Below the pieces are notes generated by a model. That model saw nothing but the letters and a program-made list of their open reading frames with translations. It did no database searches and was not told the DNA's origin. This document shows, piece by piece, positions 1 to 9,955 of a stretch of 64,000 bases of DNA; the stretch's first letter is position 1; every line of letters begins with the position of its first letter. Position numbers and translations under genes: made by a program. Location of the stretch: contig JACAXG010000055.1 of NCBI GenBank assembly GCA_018881555.1, forward strand, positions 3,804,978 to 3,868,977, read 5' to 3'. The DNA is from Amblyornis subalaris. Taxonomy: Eukaryota > Chordata > Aves > Passeriformes > Ptilonorhynchidae.

Positions 1-35
1 ATATCATCACTGTTTGTCTTGTGAATTGTGATTAC

Positions 36-269
36 CTTTTGGAGGACTGTCATGGCAGAAAAATCGAGGAAGGACACTGATGAGAAATCCAGAATGATGC
101 TGTGGATGTTCACCTGGGGCACAGAGATGCCAAGGGGGAGGCCAGTGCTCCAGCTGATCTGAATGGGCAAGTCTGTCATGTTGGTGGGCTGGTCCAGCTC
201 CTCTATCCTGTTATTGTCTAGTTCTTCGTCTGACTCATACGTTTGGTTGGCCACGCAAATCAAGCCTTT
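36..269 (-). CDS. SLC26A3: SLC26A3 exon 17 (codons 582-659), STAS variable loop and core
   Basis: 234 bases. It encodes the acidic STAS insertion ([16 protein letters not shown]), then [20 protein letters not shown] and FSAMTVLQK, the strand and helix holding the conserved Asp-x-Ser of STAS domains. Donor gtaatc at 35-30. The remaining ~100 codons lie outside the window. Confidence 0.95.
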
Positions 270-3200
270 CTGCATTGACGGAGAAAAGTGTCATAATCTG
301 TACTGTTTCTTAAGAACCAGCCAGGTTCTTAAGTGGTACTTCTTACACAAGGGCAAGAGTGGTGGCAATGCAAAACTGATGTTCCAATGAGACGGAGTAG
401 GACCCACCTGTAAAGTTCTGTCTCTCTGGTGTGAAATCATTTAATCATCATCATAATCACTTGATGATGTCTTTTTATTTTTCCCTGAAGTCGGTTGTCA
501 GATATGCTTTAATTCAGTAATTTTGGAACAAGTCATCAAAAAGCATGGAGGATTTGAGCTGGTAGAAAACCAGCTTTATCCTACCTTTAATACAGAATGA
601 TATTCACTCTGTGGGATCTGATCCTGCCATTTGAAGCCAAACAAAGCTCCAGTGGACACATACAAGCTCTGCCCATGGTAAATGTGTAGGTTTCTAACTG
701 TGAGAGCCATTTAAAATCTTATTTTTTAAATATGTTTATGCTATGAAGTGGCAACTTGGGTAATAGTGTATCTAATTAGGATGGGAGGCTGTGAGGCCCT
801 TCTCTGCCATGTAAAGCCAGGGAGCTGGTTGTTTAACTCCCCCACCCATCCCTGGGGGTCGCCTTACAGGTGTCACTTGCAGTTCTCCTTTCTTCAGCAT
901 CTTCCTAATCTTCCTCAGAGCGTTATTGCGTTTTCTCAGGACTCTCAGTGGGTTGAAGCCAACCTGCGAAAACAGCACTTTGAATAATTAAAAAAGGAAA
1001 CACTTCAGTGACACCAGGGGAAGGCATCTCACATGGCTTTTCTTTACAGTCATGATGACCATAGTTTGAAGCTGATGTTGTCTATCACTTTTTGTCAGTT
1101 CAAACAAGGGCTCTTTCTAGGTTGGAAGGATGTCTACAGGAATGGCTGTAGACAGGCATTTCTGGCCAGGCAGGCCTATCTGTACTGCTTTAGGACACCA
1201 GAATGGACAGTGTTATAGCAGTGACAATGCTGTAGCACAGGCCAGTAGGTTCAGCAGGCTGGCACAGTGACTGTGTGTCCTACTCATTTTCATTCTGAGG
1301 TGGCCACCCAGGTGACCAAGACCAGAGCTCACGGGTTGTATCTGCTTTGCGCCGCCTGACTGCAGAGTGGGTAATTCACCCATTGTTCTTCCTGAAGAAG
1401 AAAACCGGATTTGATCACGCTGGCTGCATATGTCTCTTGAAACTCTTAGCTGATTTTAACAAAATTAGATGGCAGGTAAATTAGGGTAAAATACTAAATT
1501 CCTGCAAGTCTTCTGCCTCATCCATCTAGCGGGTAGAGGAGGAAGGTGTTAGAAGTACCTGTACTTGTAAAGAAAGAAAGTCGTGTGAGCATCTGCACTC
1601 ACAGAAAAAAACCCTTCGGGCTCTTTTGAGGTGGAATCCAAGCACATGAAGAACCAAATGTGTCGGATTCCCTTGTTCCTCTGCCAGCTTCAGTCCCTCA
1701 CGTGAAGAATGAACTGCTCATTACCAGTGCTCAGGGTAGTCACTGCTTATCAACTCCCCACGAAGAGCAGCGGGAGGGGGAGGTTATGGGTGCAAGTTGT
1801 GTTCCATCTGGGGATGGTGGCCCTCGTTCATATGGGGAGGGCTCAGGGGTCCTGGATCTCTGTGGTGATTATGGAAAGACTGGCTGCCTTTACCAGTTTG
1901 TTATGAAAGACATTAAGACCTCTTTGATAGAGTGATTTCATTTGGCATTTTTCTGGCTGTTGTGATTATGTTCTTTGGGGCTAGATGAGTAAACTAGCAT
2001 TTATTGGGTGCAAATAATATAAATGCCAGTAAAATAAAATAATTTCCCTTTATATTATCTATGTTTGCACTGCTTTCTTCTAAAGGACGTAAAATATGTA
2101 TTGTTATGGTCTAAGTATATGGTATAAACATTGCTGTGGTATAAGTTCAGCATGAATCAGGCTGTTCTCTTTCTCAGAGGTGTGTGCATATACGTGATAT
2201 TACAGCAGTGGCAACAATATCTGAATAACTAATGAAAAATTCACCTTTGAATTGTGGATTGACTGCATATATGGTAATTATTGAGTATTCACCTAAATGA
2301 ATCATGCAATTCATATGTTCAGAAGGACAGCCCCAGACACTTACAGCAGTGATGAGTTTCTCTCTGAAGAATTCAATATTAGCGAAGAAGATCGGAGAGG
2401 AGCACCTGAAAATCTTCACTCCCTCTGGCTCGTAGATCTGTACGATGAAGCAAAAGTGTCAGTAGCAATGTCTGCTATAGAACTGCAAGTGCAGAAGATG
2501 GTAAAAGAAACAAGACATTTCTTACATCAGTGTAATCCTTCCTGTTTCTGTAGATGTTAGTTCTCCCCACATTGGCCAGAACAGTGCAGCTTGGACTGGG
2601 AACAAACATACACACAATTATTGGTATCCCACATTGAAACTTGGAGAACAGGAAGGATCAAATAAAACAGTCTCAGCTGTGGTGGCCAACTGAAGCAAGT
2701 CTCCACATCCGAAGGTTTATGTCTGTAAGTTATTTTTCCATACACAGTTGCTGGACAGACCGAGGCATGGGGCTGTTGCCTTTCTCTGTACAGAGGGAGA
2801 TAACTTATAACAGGAGACCCTGAGATATCATTGCATTCAACAAGTACTCACATCTGGGAGCGGATCACCACTGTCAGCAGCTGGAATGCCACAGCTGTTG
2901 CTAGTCCAATGTCCAGGCCAAGAAAGACAGCAGCTAAGAAAGTCACGACCCATATAACCTGTAACGAGCAGGTGGATGGCAATATGATGAGCATGTCAAG
3001 AACCTGGGTCATGAGCTCAGAGTGGGAGCAGGAATGGATCTCAGATCTGGTCCAGAATGTCCATCTGCTTTTGGTGAGGTTTTTTTTTCTTGTAAAACAG
3101 GGCCAGAGTCACNGACCAGCACCAGGGAGTGTTTCTAGGGATGACAATTTCTAGACAATATTGGCTTAAAATGATAGAGGTGTAGCTCTTCCATGGTGGT

Positions 3201-6200
3201 TCACTAAATGCTCAATATAAATCCAGCAGAAAGGCAAGACTAGAAGTAAATGAGAATTTCGGTAAAGCTGAGAGTTATAAATGTGCAAATATAGGTGCTG
3301 TGAATGTACACGACTGATAAATGACTAGGTAATACCGAATAATTTTCAGCCACAGAGCTCAAAGCATTTTCATAGTACAAATAACTGTTTGATAGCTAGG
3401 AAAACTGAGGCCTGGAACCATTTGTGAGCCTAAATTTTCTGTGTTAGAGACAATCAGTCCTGCTCTCTAGCCACAAGCTTTACCATTTGAAGTAAACCCT
3501 TCAAGTCACAGTTGTCATTTGTTTTTTGCTGTGTATCTTCCATATAACATGTTGTGTGATTGTGAGAAAGTGTCCCTGAATGCTTAGTCAATGCAGTAGG
3601 TATTTAGACATTTTCTGTTATTTGGTATGATGTTATTTAGTTTAGTTATCTGTTTATTCTGTAACTGCCTTCTACATAATATTGCCTTATATTATGCACT
3701 ATTTTAATAGATTTTGATTAAATGGATGAAAATGAAGTTAAGAGTGAGAATTGATTCCATCATGGGGGAATGGGACAAAACGGAAAACAAGATCAAGGGT
3801 TATACCAGTAAAAAAGGCATGCCACTATTGTACTTTGTGTTTAGTGAAGTAAAAGAGGTATAAAAAAGAGAAAATTTGCATAATAGACTACTTTTTCAGA
3901 GCACTTAACTCATGACGCTTTTGAGACTCAACTTACACAGTCATACTTGTCCTTTCTCCATAGGATGCCTACTTCCTTGAACTGCATGAGCATTCCTTTC
4001 AGGTTGCCAAGAGCCAAAGAGGCAAGGACTGACTGTTAAAAAGACCGAAACACATGTTGAATGTTTAAGCAAACAAAGAAAATGTTGAACATCAGGAATT
4101 GAAAGATCATACAAATAGGCCCAAAGTGCAGCTGGAAGGCCAGAGGGCTGCTCCCGATGAATCACTGCTGCTGGAACCTCCCCGGCCATGGTGCAGTGCA
4201 GGTGTCTGATTTGAGGCTGTAAATGCCACTTATTTTTGGCACCTGAAATCTGGTGCTGTGATTTTTGGTGTTTAGGTACTTTTGTTCCCTTTGAGGGACC
4301 AGATGTAGTGGTCCTCTCTGGTGTAATGTGGGAAGAATCAAACTTTTTAAACCCCCTTTGGCTCACACTGAAATCTATGAATGCTCACAGTGACTCCTAG
4401 AGCAGCCCTGTCTTTGGCAAGCAGAAGGAAGCACTAGGGTGAAAACGGTGAATACCTTCTGTAATGGTGCCAGGAGAAACCCAATGGCCAAGATCACAAT
4501 CAAGACAATGACAGATGAGATAATACCAGCAATCTGCATGAGAGAACAATTCCACAATGAATAAGTGCCCACAGGCTTTATGGTCAGTTAGGAAAAAAAG
4601 AGAGCTGTTTTCATTAAATACTATCATGACCTGTTGTCTTCTATACCTGTGTTTTGCCTCCTGTGCTCTCCTGCACGCCCGATCTCGACAGAGCAGTGCT
4701 GGAGGCAAATCCCTTGAATGATCCACCAACTATATTACCCAGCCCAAAAGCAATTAGTTCCTGAAATAAAAATAAAAGAGATTGTTCTTAGAAGCTGGTT
4801 CATGACAGTTATCCACAAGGCAAAGCATTCCAAAGATGACTTATTTCTCATTGATAATTGGTATCTTTATTGATCTCTGTGTTATTTGCCTACCTGGTTG
4901 GCATCTATTGGGTAGTCATGCTTGATGGAATACACTTTAGCCACGGAGAAGGCTACTGCAAACCCAACAATTGCGATGGAAATGCCGTCACCAATACACC
5001 TCTGGAGGATGCCTACATCAGGTGCTACAGGTACTTGAAACCTGAAAGACAAAAAACCCTACTCAGCAAGGATATGCCTAAGGGTCTTTTGCTGATTCTA
5101 GGAAGAATTCCTCGCTGGACGTTTTTGTCCCCTTTCTTTTTTTTTCAGTGAACTGAAATATGAAGGAGATTCTTGAGCAGAAATAGCTGTTCCTCTGCAA
5201 ACTTCATCCACTAACACTTTATATGTGGATATATAATCTTTATGTGGATATAGTCCTGTGGGGGCAGACATTGAGGCCTCTGGAAAATAGTGGTTCCTGA
5301 GGAGATGCTGGTGACCAGTCACAGAAACAGGCAGAAGAATTGTGCAGGGTCTTGGTGGCTTCCCGGGACTGGTGGTGGCTGCTGAACTGTGCATGTACTG
5401 TGAGGGAAACTGAGGGGTTCAGGAGTGAGTAGTTCAATTAAAAGGACAAACATCAACCTCCTGCTCAACAGCTGTCTTAGAAAGCGAATTATTTCATGTC
5501 TCAGTGTATTCCTTGATGAGTAGATGTGCTCTAGTGAGTAACTTTTATGTATTGAAAGTGTCATATCATTTTAAAAAATTGTTTATTTACCTACTGAAAG
5601 AAGATGAAGCAGATAATTTTAATCAGAAACATAGCTGAAGTGATTTAAAACTGCCAAACTAGAGAGAACATTTTGCTCCACTGGTGAACTGGAAGTAAAT
5701 CGCTTACCCTTCCTCTAGTTTTCCAATGACAGCTACATTAAATTTTTCTTCGAAGTTGACAAAATAGGACATCAGTGCTGCTAAGATTGTCTGAAAGATA
5801 AAAAACCACACCTCCATTAGGCACATTCAAGAAAGAGTGTGAAGAATCTGCTAAACACCATTACCTTCCCTCTCCCACATGCCCTCCAGCCTCATCACTA
5901 GTGGCAGAATTATGCCCCAAGTTTGCACATCCCTTTGCTGTTCAGATGTCATTCCTGAATGTCCTTACAGGTATGGGGTTACTTTCATAAATCACACAGA
6001 TTATAACAGAATATCTCACTAATAACAGAGATCAGTTATACCCCAGCCAGTAAACCAGGTATATTCTAACAAGGTGCTGTAATGAGTCTGGGGAAAAATG
6101 TGCTACTTGAGTCTATACAACATCCTCCAGGACTTTAGAAGCTTGCTGCCCCTGTAAGGCTCCCTCCACCCCTCTACTGCTCAGAGTGGGCAAAACCTGC

Positions 6201-9200
6201 TGCTGCTTAAGGGCAAAATAATTTTGTGTGTGGCCATGGATTTCCAGGACTTCAGCGACTGCTTGCAGGTGTGGTGCAGAGGAGCCTCAGCTGTGAGACT
6301 GCAGCAAGCTGGTGTCAGAGCCAATTTTGTCCAAGGAAAAAAATCCAGAGATTTGTTCAGTTAAGAACAGCTAAGTAGAGGTAAAACATATCACAATAGC
6401 TCCTGAACCCTGACAATTTTTCCGTATAGGTAAAAGGATAAGGTATCATTTAATGGAGAACAGGAGAAGAAATAGTTAAAACTCTACTTCCCATGTCATA
6501 ACATGGAGCAATTGCAAAACCAAAATAAGTGACTCACCACAAGGAGTTCAATTGGGATGGGAGTTGGTAACTTTTCCTTGTATCGATCGTTCATTTCTTT
6601 TACCACGAATACAATAAGCAAGACAATCAGGGATGTGACAAGGTCAGCAATGTTTGCGTTTGTGATCTGGCTGAAAATGCTCTCCAGAGTCTGCAGAATC
6701 AGGAAGAAACATGTGATGCTTTAGAAACAGTAGTGCCCTGGCACAGCAGCACTATCGCTTCCAGAAGAACCTGAATCTGAACAGCTCTAAGGATTATGCT
6801 GTTTGGGATTTATTCCCTGTGGCATGATGTGGACTGCAAGCCCCCATAAATGTTTGCCCCCCCCCCAGATGTTTGCATCTGCCAAATAATGAAAGCGTCT
6901 GCAAAAGACTCTTTCCACTGACTTGCGACTCTCTCCTGTCTTTCCCCTGAGGGAGGGTTGGAGCAACAGGCATGTGTGTGATAGGAAATATGAGCAATGG
7001 CATTGCTGGGCAGGTGCCTCTCTCCATTCCTTCCTTCCTGTCCTTCTTCTTCCTCCTTTCTCATCCAACAGCCCTCACAGAGTCATATGTAAATTAAATA
7101 TGTATAATATCAGTCCAGTAAAAATGAAAAATTAAATACTTAAGGCAGAGTTGAATGTTTAATTGAAATATGCCAACACAAATTATCTGATTAGCCCAAT
7201 GGGGTGTAGCTTGGTGCTACAATAAATAAATTATAAATTTAAAGATTGTCCAAATACTAGCAACATATCTCTCTTATTTTTCTCTTATTTTCCCTCCTGG
7301 TTGGCAGTTTTTATGCTGAGTTCTGTTATTACTGCCTTGTGATACACAGTCAGAAATACATCACATGTATATCAATAGCTTTAGCAAATAATGAACACCT
7401 AGCACTTACATAGATGATGCCAAATGGTTTATTAAATCCAGGGACAGATAGCTGAAACATGAATTTCAGCTGGGATACCACAACAAGGACAGCAGCAGCA
7501 GTTGTGAAACCGCTGATTAATGATTGTGATAGATAAATAACGATGAATCCAAACCGGAAAATTCCCAGAAGCAACTGAAACACAAAACGAGCATAGATCA
7601 GTGGGATTTGTTCATGTTTTTAAGCAATTTCTGAAAGAAAGAGAACCATATTTAATGAAAACAAAGATTTTCACCTAATCCCATCTATCCAGGGATTGAG
7701 GAATGTACTGTCACCAGAGTTGCAATAAAAGTTGAGATTTAGCAACAGGGGGCATAATACTACTAAGAGTATTTGCTAGAGCAATTAAAACCCATCCTTT
7801 CATTTTACAGCTAAAACAAACATCCCTCAGATTTTCAGTACCTATACTTGCACATGGTACACGTTTCATGAAGCACAAATACATTAGTAGGTTAGGAAGG
7901 AAGCAACTGTAGGAATTCTTTATTAGGAAGTAAGGATAAATTGAGGTTTTTAAAAAGACAAATCCAAATATTTTACTATTACCAGGCAGACCTTTTACTC
8001 CCCTTGGTGTATCTGCATCACTCACATTACTTTCACAGCTACTTTTTTTCCCACCCAGCAGATTGTTTTTTGCTGTAGGTGTAGGTGCACCTGTGTGGGC
8101 TCTGGGCTCAGGTCGGTGCAAAACCGAGGATTTCACAGCACGTGTGAGTGCCTGGTCACTGGAGGGAACAGATGTCTCCTAATCAATGAGCCAAGGTCAG
8201 TTACGTGGAAAGTGGAAGAGGATTACTTTGGTGACAACAACAGCAGAAGCCAGAGAGGAAGGTCAGACCAGCACCCATCTATCCATGTAGGTACATATAG
8301 ACATACATGGGCACACACACATACATTTACCAACCTGAACAATCCCAGAAAGGAAGGTTACAGATGCAGCCACCATCACCCTCTCTTCATCTATTGCTGA
8401 GGTATTCGTGGAGTTGCCATTTCCAGTGCTGTCATCAGGGACCAGCCTGGTGACGACTCCTCCCACCATGAGGCTCAGGACGGGGAAGGGACCTGAGCAG
8501 CACAGGGCACTTGTTAAAAGATCCGAAGGGGCAGCAGGTGCTTCATCAGTGAGGAGGGTAAGTGGTGTGCTTGAACTTACCCACTGAGATATGTCTGGAT
8601 GTGCCAAAGATAAAATAGACCAGGACAGGGAAAAATACTGCATAGAGTCCATAACCGGGAGGAACATTCACCAGCAAAGCAAAAGCCAGACCTGTAAAGA
8701 CAGAGGCCCGTGGAAGGTGATGTGGGTGTTGCAGGCTGAAGCCAGCAGTGCCTTGGCGCCTGGCCTAGCAGGCTGTGTCAGGGCACACATTTCCCAAAGG
8801 TACCTTGCAGCACAGCCACGAGCCCCGTGTTTATGCCGGAGACGATGTCACTCAGGATCCACTCCTTCAAGCGGTATGCTGGCAGCCAGGAAACAATTGG
8901 AAACAAACGCAAAGCAATTTTTTTGACCCTTTGTGGGGAACAGCTGTAAAGGCACAAGAGGACAGAATTCTGTCAGTGAGCATCTTTGTTGAGCTGCAGC
9001 CTGTTTCAGAGGGGTAACGAAGCGGGGAAGGATTCAGATTCTGGCTGCCAGAGGTCAAAATCTCACCCAGACACAGCCCTGATCAACCTGCACTGCCAGC
9101 TGTGCTTCAAGGAGGACCCAGTGGCCTTCAGAGGTTCTTTCCAACCAAAATTCTCCTAGAACCATAGAATGGTTTGGGTTGGAAAGGACCCTTAATGGCC

Positions 9201-9887
9201 ATCTAATCCAATGCCTCACCCCCATAAGCAGGGTGCCACCTACTAGGTCGGATTTCTCAGAGCCCCATTCAACCTGACCTTGAACATTTCCAGGGATGGG
9301 GCATCACCACCTCTCTGGGCAACCTGTGCATGTGCCTCACCACCCTCATAATAAAAAAATTTCTTCCTTAAATCCAGTCTGAATCTACCGTCTTTTAGTT
9401 TAAAACCATCATTCCTTGTCCTGTCACAACAGGCCATGATAAAAAGCCTGCGTATGTCTTTCTTGTAAAACCCTTTAAGTGCTGAAAGGCTGAAATAAGG
9501 TCTCCCCAGAGTCTATGCTGCCGAGTGCCCAGAAAAAGAGAAGTTACCTTAGATACAACCGTAGGAAAACCTTTGAGGATAATAGCAGCCAAAATTCATT
9601 AGAAAAATCTGACACTGAATTTAGCTAACAAATTTTCACTTGCTGTGTTGGAATGGGAGATGGACATTGTCAGGATGGAGTTCATGCTGTCCAAGAGCAG
9701 TTTGGGCTGTTTCTTAGGTCTATTTTCTAAAAAATAAAAGTAAAATATCTCCTTACCTAAAATAGACTTTCAGGTGATCCCGAAAGGTTTTATGATATCT
9801 GTGCAATTTCTCATGCTCTTCATTGAAGGCATTCTCCGAGTACACAGGTCTGGCAATGACATAGTGGTTGCCCACAGGTTCAACCAT
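36..9887 (-). CDS. SLC26A3: SLC26A3 (DRA), chloride/bicarbonate exchanger; coding exons 2-17, 3' end outside window
   Basis: SLC26A3 exchanges luminal chloride for bicarbonate at the apical membrane of intestinal epithelium. Sixteen coding exons join in frame to give codons 1-659 of a protein that is 764 residues in human. Family features visible: N-terminal cytosolic segment starting MVEPVGN, the multi-pass membrane domain (about codons 75-495), two N-glycosylation sequons in an extracellular loop (N154, N157), the TALSRS and QESTGGKTQ motifs (codons 385-401), and the start of the C-terminal STAS domain (from about 520). The N terminus and STAS sequence match SLC26A3 rather than the paralogue pendrin (SLC26A4). 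All introns seen are GT-AG, and exon lengths such as 140, 111, 165, 153, 83, 148, 114, 78, 96, 107, 70 and 93 equal the human ones as I recall them. A spliced non-coding first exon is expected upstream of 9955. Introns hold one CR1 pair (9060-9560); otherwise I see nothing in them. Confidence 0.97.
868..963 (-). CDS. SLC26A3: SLC26A3 exon 16 (codons 550-581)
   Basis: 96 bases, same as human. It encodes [20 protein letters not shown] and KGELQVTP, the basic helix of the STAS domain. Donor gtaagg. Confidence 0.95.
2345..2437 (-). CDS. SLC26A3: SLC26A3 exon 15 (codons 519-549), start of STAS domain
   Basis: 93 bases. It encodes [20 protein letters not shown], the first STAS beta strands, then [10 protein letters not shown]. 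Donor gtaagt. Confidence 0.96.
2526..2595 (-). CDS. SLC26A3: SLC26A3 exon 14 (codons 495-518)
   Basis: 70 bases, same as human. It encodes [20 protein letters not shown], the linker from membrane domain to STAS domain. Acceptor tcccag, donor gtaaga. Confidence 0.94.
2852..2958 (-). CDS. SLC26A3: SLC26A3 exon 13 (codons 460-495), last membrane helix
   Basis: 107 bases, same as human. It encodes [20 protein letters not shown] and the end of the membrane domain ([14 protein letters not shown]). Donor gtgagt. Confidence 0.95.
3937..4032 (-). CDS. SLC26A3: SLC26A3 exon 12 (codons 428-459)
   Basis: 96 bases. It encodes [18 protein letters not shown] and LWRKDKYDC, nearly identical to human SLC26A3. 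Acceptor taacag, donor gtaagt. Confidence 0.96.
4456..4533 (-). CDS. SLC26A3: SLC26A3 exon 11 (codons 402-427)
   Basis: 78 bases, same as human. One membrane helix, [18 protein letters not shown]. Donor gtattc. Confidence 0.96.
4647..4760 (-). CDS. SLC26A3: SLC26A3 exon 10 (codons 364-401), transport-core motif
   Basis: 114 bases. It encodes [13 protein letters not shown], then [10 protein letters not shown] and [21 protein letters not shown] is the most conserved SLC26 block and in family structures helps line the anion site. Donor gtatag. Confidence 0.96.
4894..5041 (-). CDS. SLC26A3: SLC26A3 exon 9 (codons 314-363)
   Basis: 148 bases, same as human. It encodes [20 protein letters not shown] and HDYPIDANQ, with the conserved core helix and the DYP(L/I)D(A/G)NQ loop. 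Donor gtaggc. Confidence 0.95.
5708..5790 (-). CDS. SLC26A3: SLC26A3 exon 8 (codons 287-314)
   Basis: 83 bases, same as human. It encodes [20 protein letters not shown] and VIGKLEEG. Donor gtaagc. Confidence 0.94.
6538..6690 (-). CDS. SLC26A3: SLC26A3 exon 7 (codons 236-286)
   Basis: 153 bases. It encodes [19 protein letters not shown] and [10 protein letters not shown], a membrane helix followed by the conserved loop before the next helix. Donor gtgagt. Confidence 0.95.
7410..7574 (-). CDS. SLC26A3: SLC26A3 exon 6 (codons 181-235)
   Basis: 165 bases, same as human. It encodes [19 protein letters not shown], a near-invariant SLC26 helix, and [15 protein letters not shown]. Acceptor tttcag, donor gtaagt. 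Confidence 0.96.
7741..7756 (+). promoter_or_regulatory. CTCF-like motif in SLC26A3 intron 5
   Basis: agcaacagggggcata resembles the CTCF core (CCASYAGRKGGC) with two mismatches by eye, plus-strand orientation. Sequence match only; occupancy is unknown. Confidence 0.3.
8335..8492 (-). CDS. SLC26A3: SLC26A3 exon 5 (codons 128-180), glycosylated loop
   Basis: 158 bases. It opens [12 protein letters not shown] and contains a hydrophilic loop with two N-glycosylation sequons (N154-S-T, N157-T-S), then DEERV and LSGIVQ. The loop is the least conserved part of the membrane domain. It is a few residues shorter than in human, which explains the exon-length difference. Confidence 0.94.
8581..8691 (-). 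CDS. SLC26A3: SLC26A3 exon 4 (codons 91-128)
   Basis: 111 bases, same length as human. It encodes [17 protein letters not shown] and FGTSRHISV, the SLC26 signature region between the first membrane helices. Donor gtaagt. Confidence 0.95.
8804..8943 (-). CDS. SLC26A3: SLC26A3 exon 3 (codons 44-91)
   Basis: 140 bases, with acceptor ttacag and donor gtacct. It encodes the run into the membrane domain, including [19 protein letters not shown] and the start of TM1 (GLVAVLQG). Confidence 0.95.
9060..9150 (+). repeat. Short CR1 3'-end fragment (sense), probable
   Basis: The stretch around 9120-9150 (cagaggttctttccaacc) looks like the degraded 3' end of a CR1 LINE in plus orientation, abutting the oppositely oriented CR1 to its right. 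It lies in SLC26A3 intron 2. Confidence 0.45.
9156..9560 (-). repeat. CR1 LINE fragment, antisense, in SLC26A3 intron 2
   Basis: It begins with the reverse complement of a CR1 3' end (catagaatggtttgggttgg) and continues through typical CR1 sequence: the block giving gggatggggcatcaccacct, then ctgggcaacctg, ccttgtcctgtcacaacagg and aaggtctcccc. It is 5'-truncated, as usual for CR1, and has no intact reverse transcriptase. It inserted in the same orientation as SLC26A3. Confidence 0.9.
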
Positions 9888-9955
9888 TTCTCCTGAAATG
9901 TCAGGAAAGGACGGCAACTTGTGTTTGCTTCTCTCTGCCCCAGGCACTTAAAAAC
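9757..9955 (-). CDS. SLC26A3: SLC26A3 exon 2 with start codon (ATG at 9887-9885)
   Basis: The acceptor (tttcag) lies just right of 9955 and the donor gtaagg left of 9757. The first 68 bases are 5' UTR. An in-frame TAA at 9950-9948 follows the acceptor and no ATG lies between it and 9887, so the start is fixed; it has G at -3 and +4. The peptide [20 protein letters not shown] matches the SLC26A3 N terminus closely. The exon encodes codons 1-43 plus two bases. Confidence 0.96.

Noticed and set aside
9753..9947. Upstream extension of the SLC26A3 reading frame to 9947
   Set aside because: The codon at 9947-9945 is GTG, directly preceded by an in-frame TAA. The conserved protein starts at the ATG 9887-9885.
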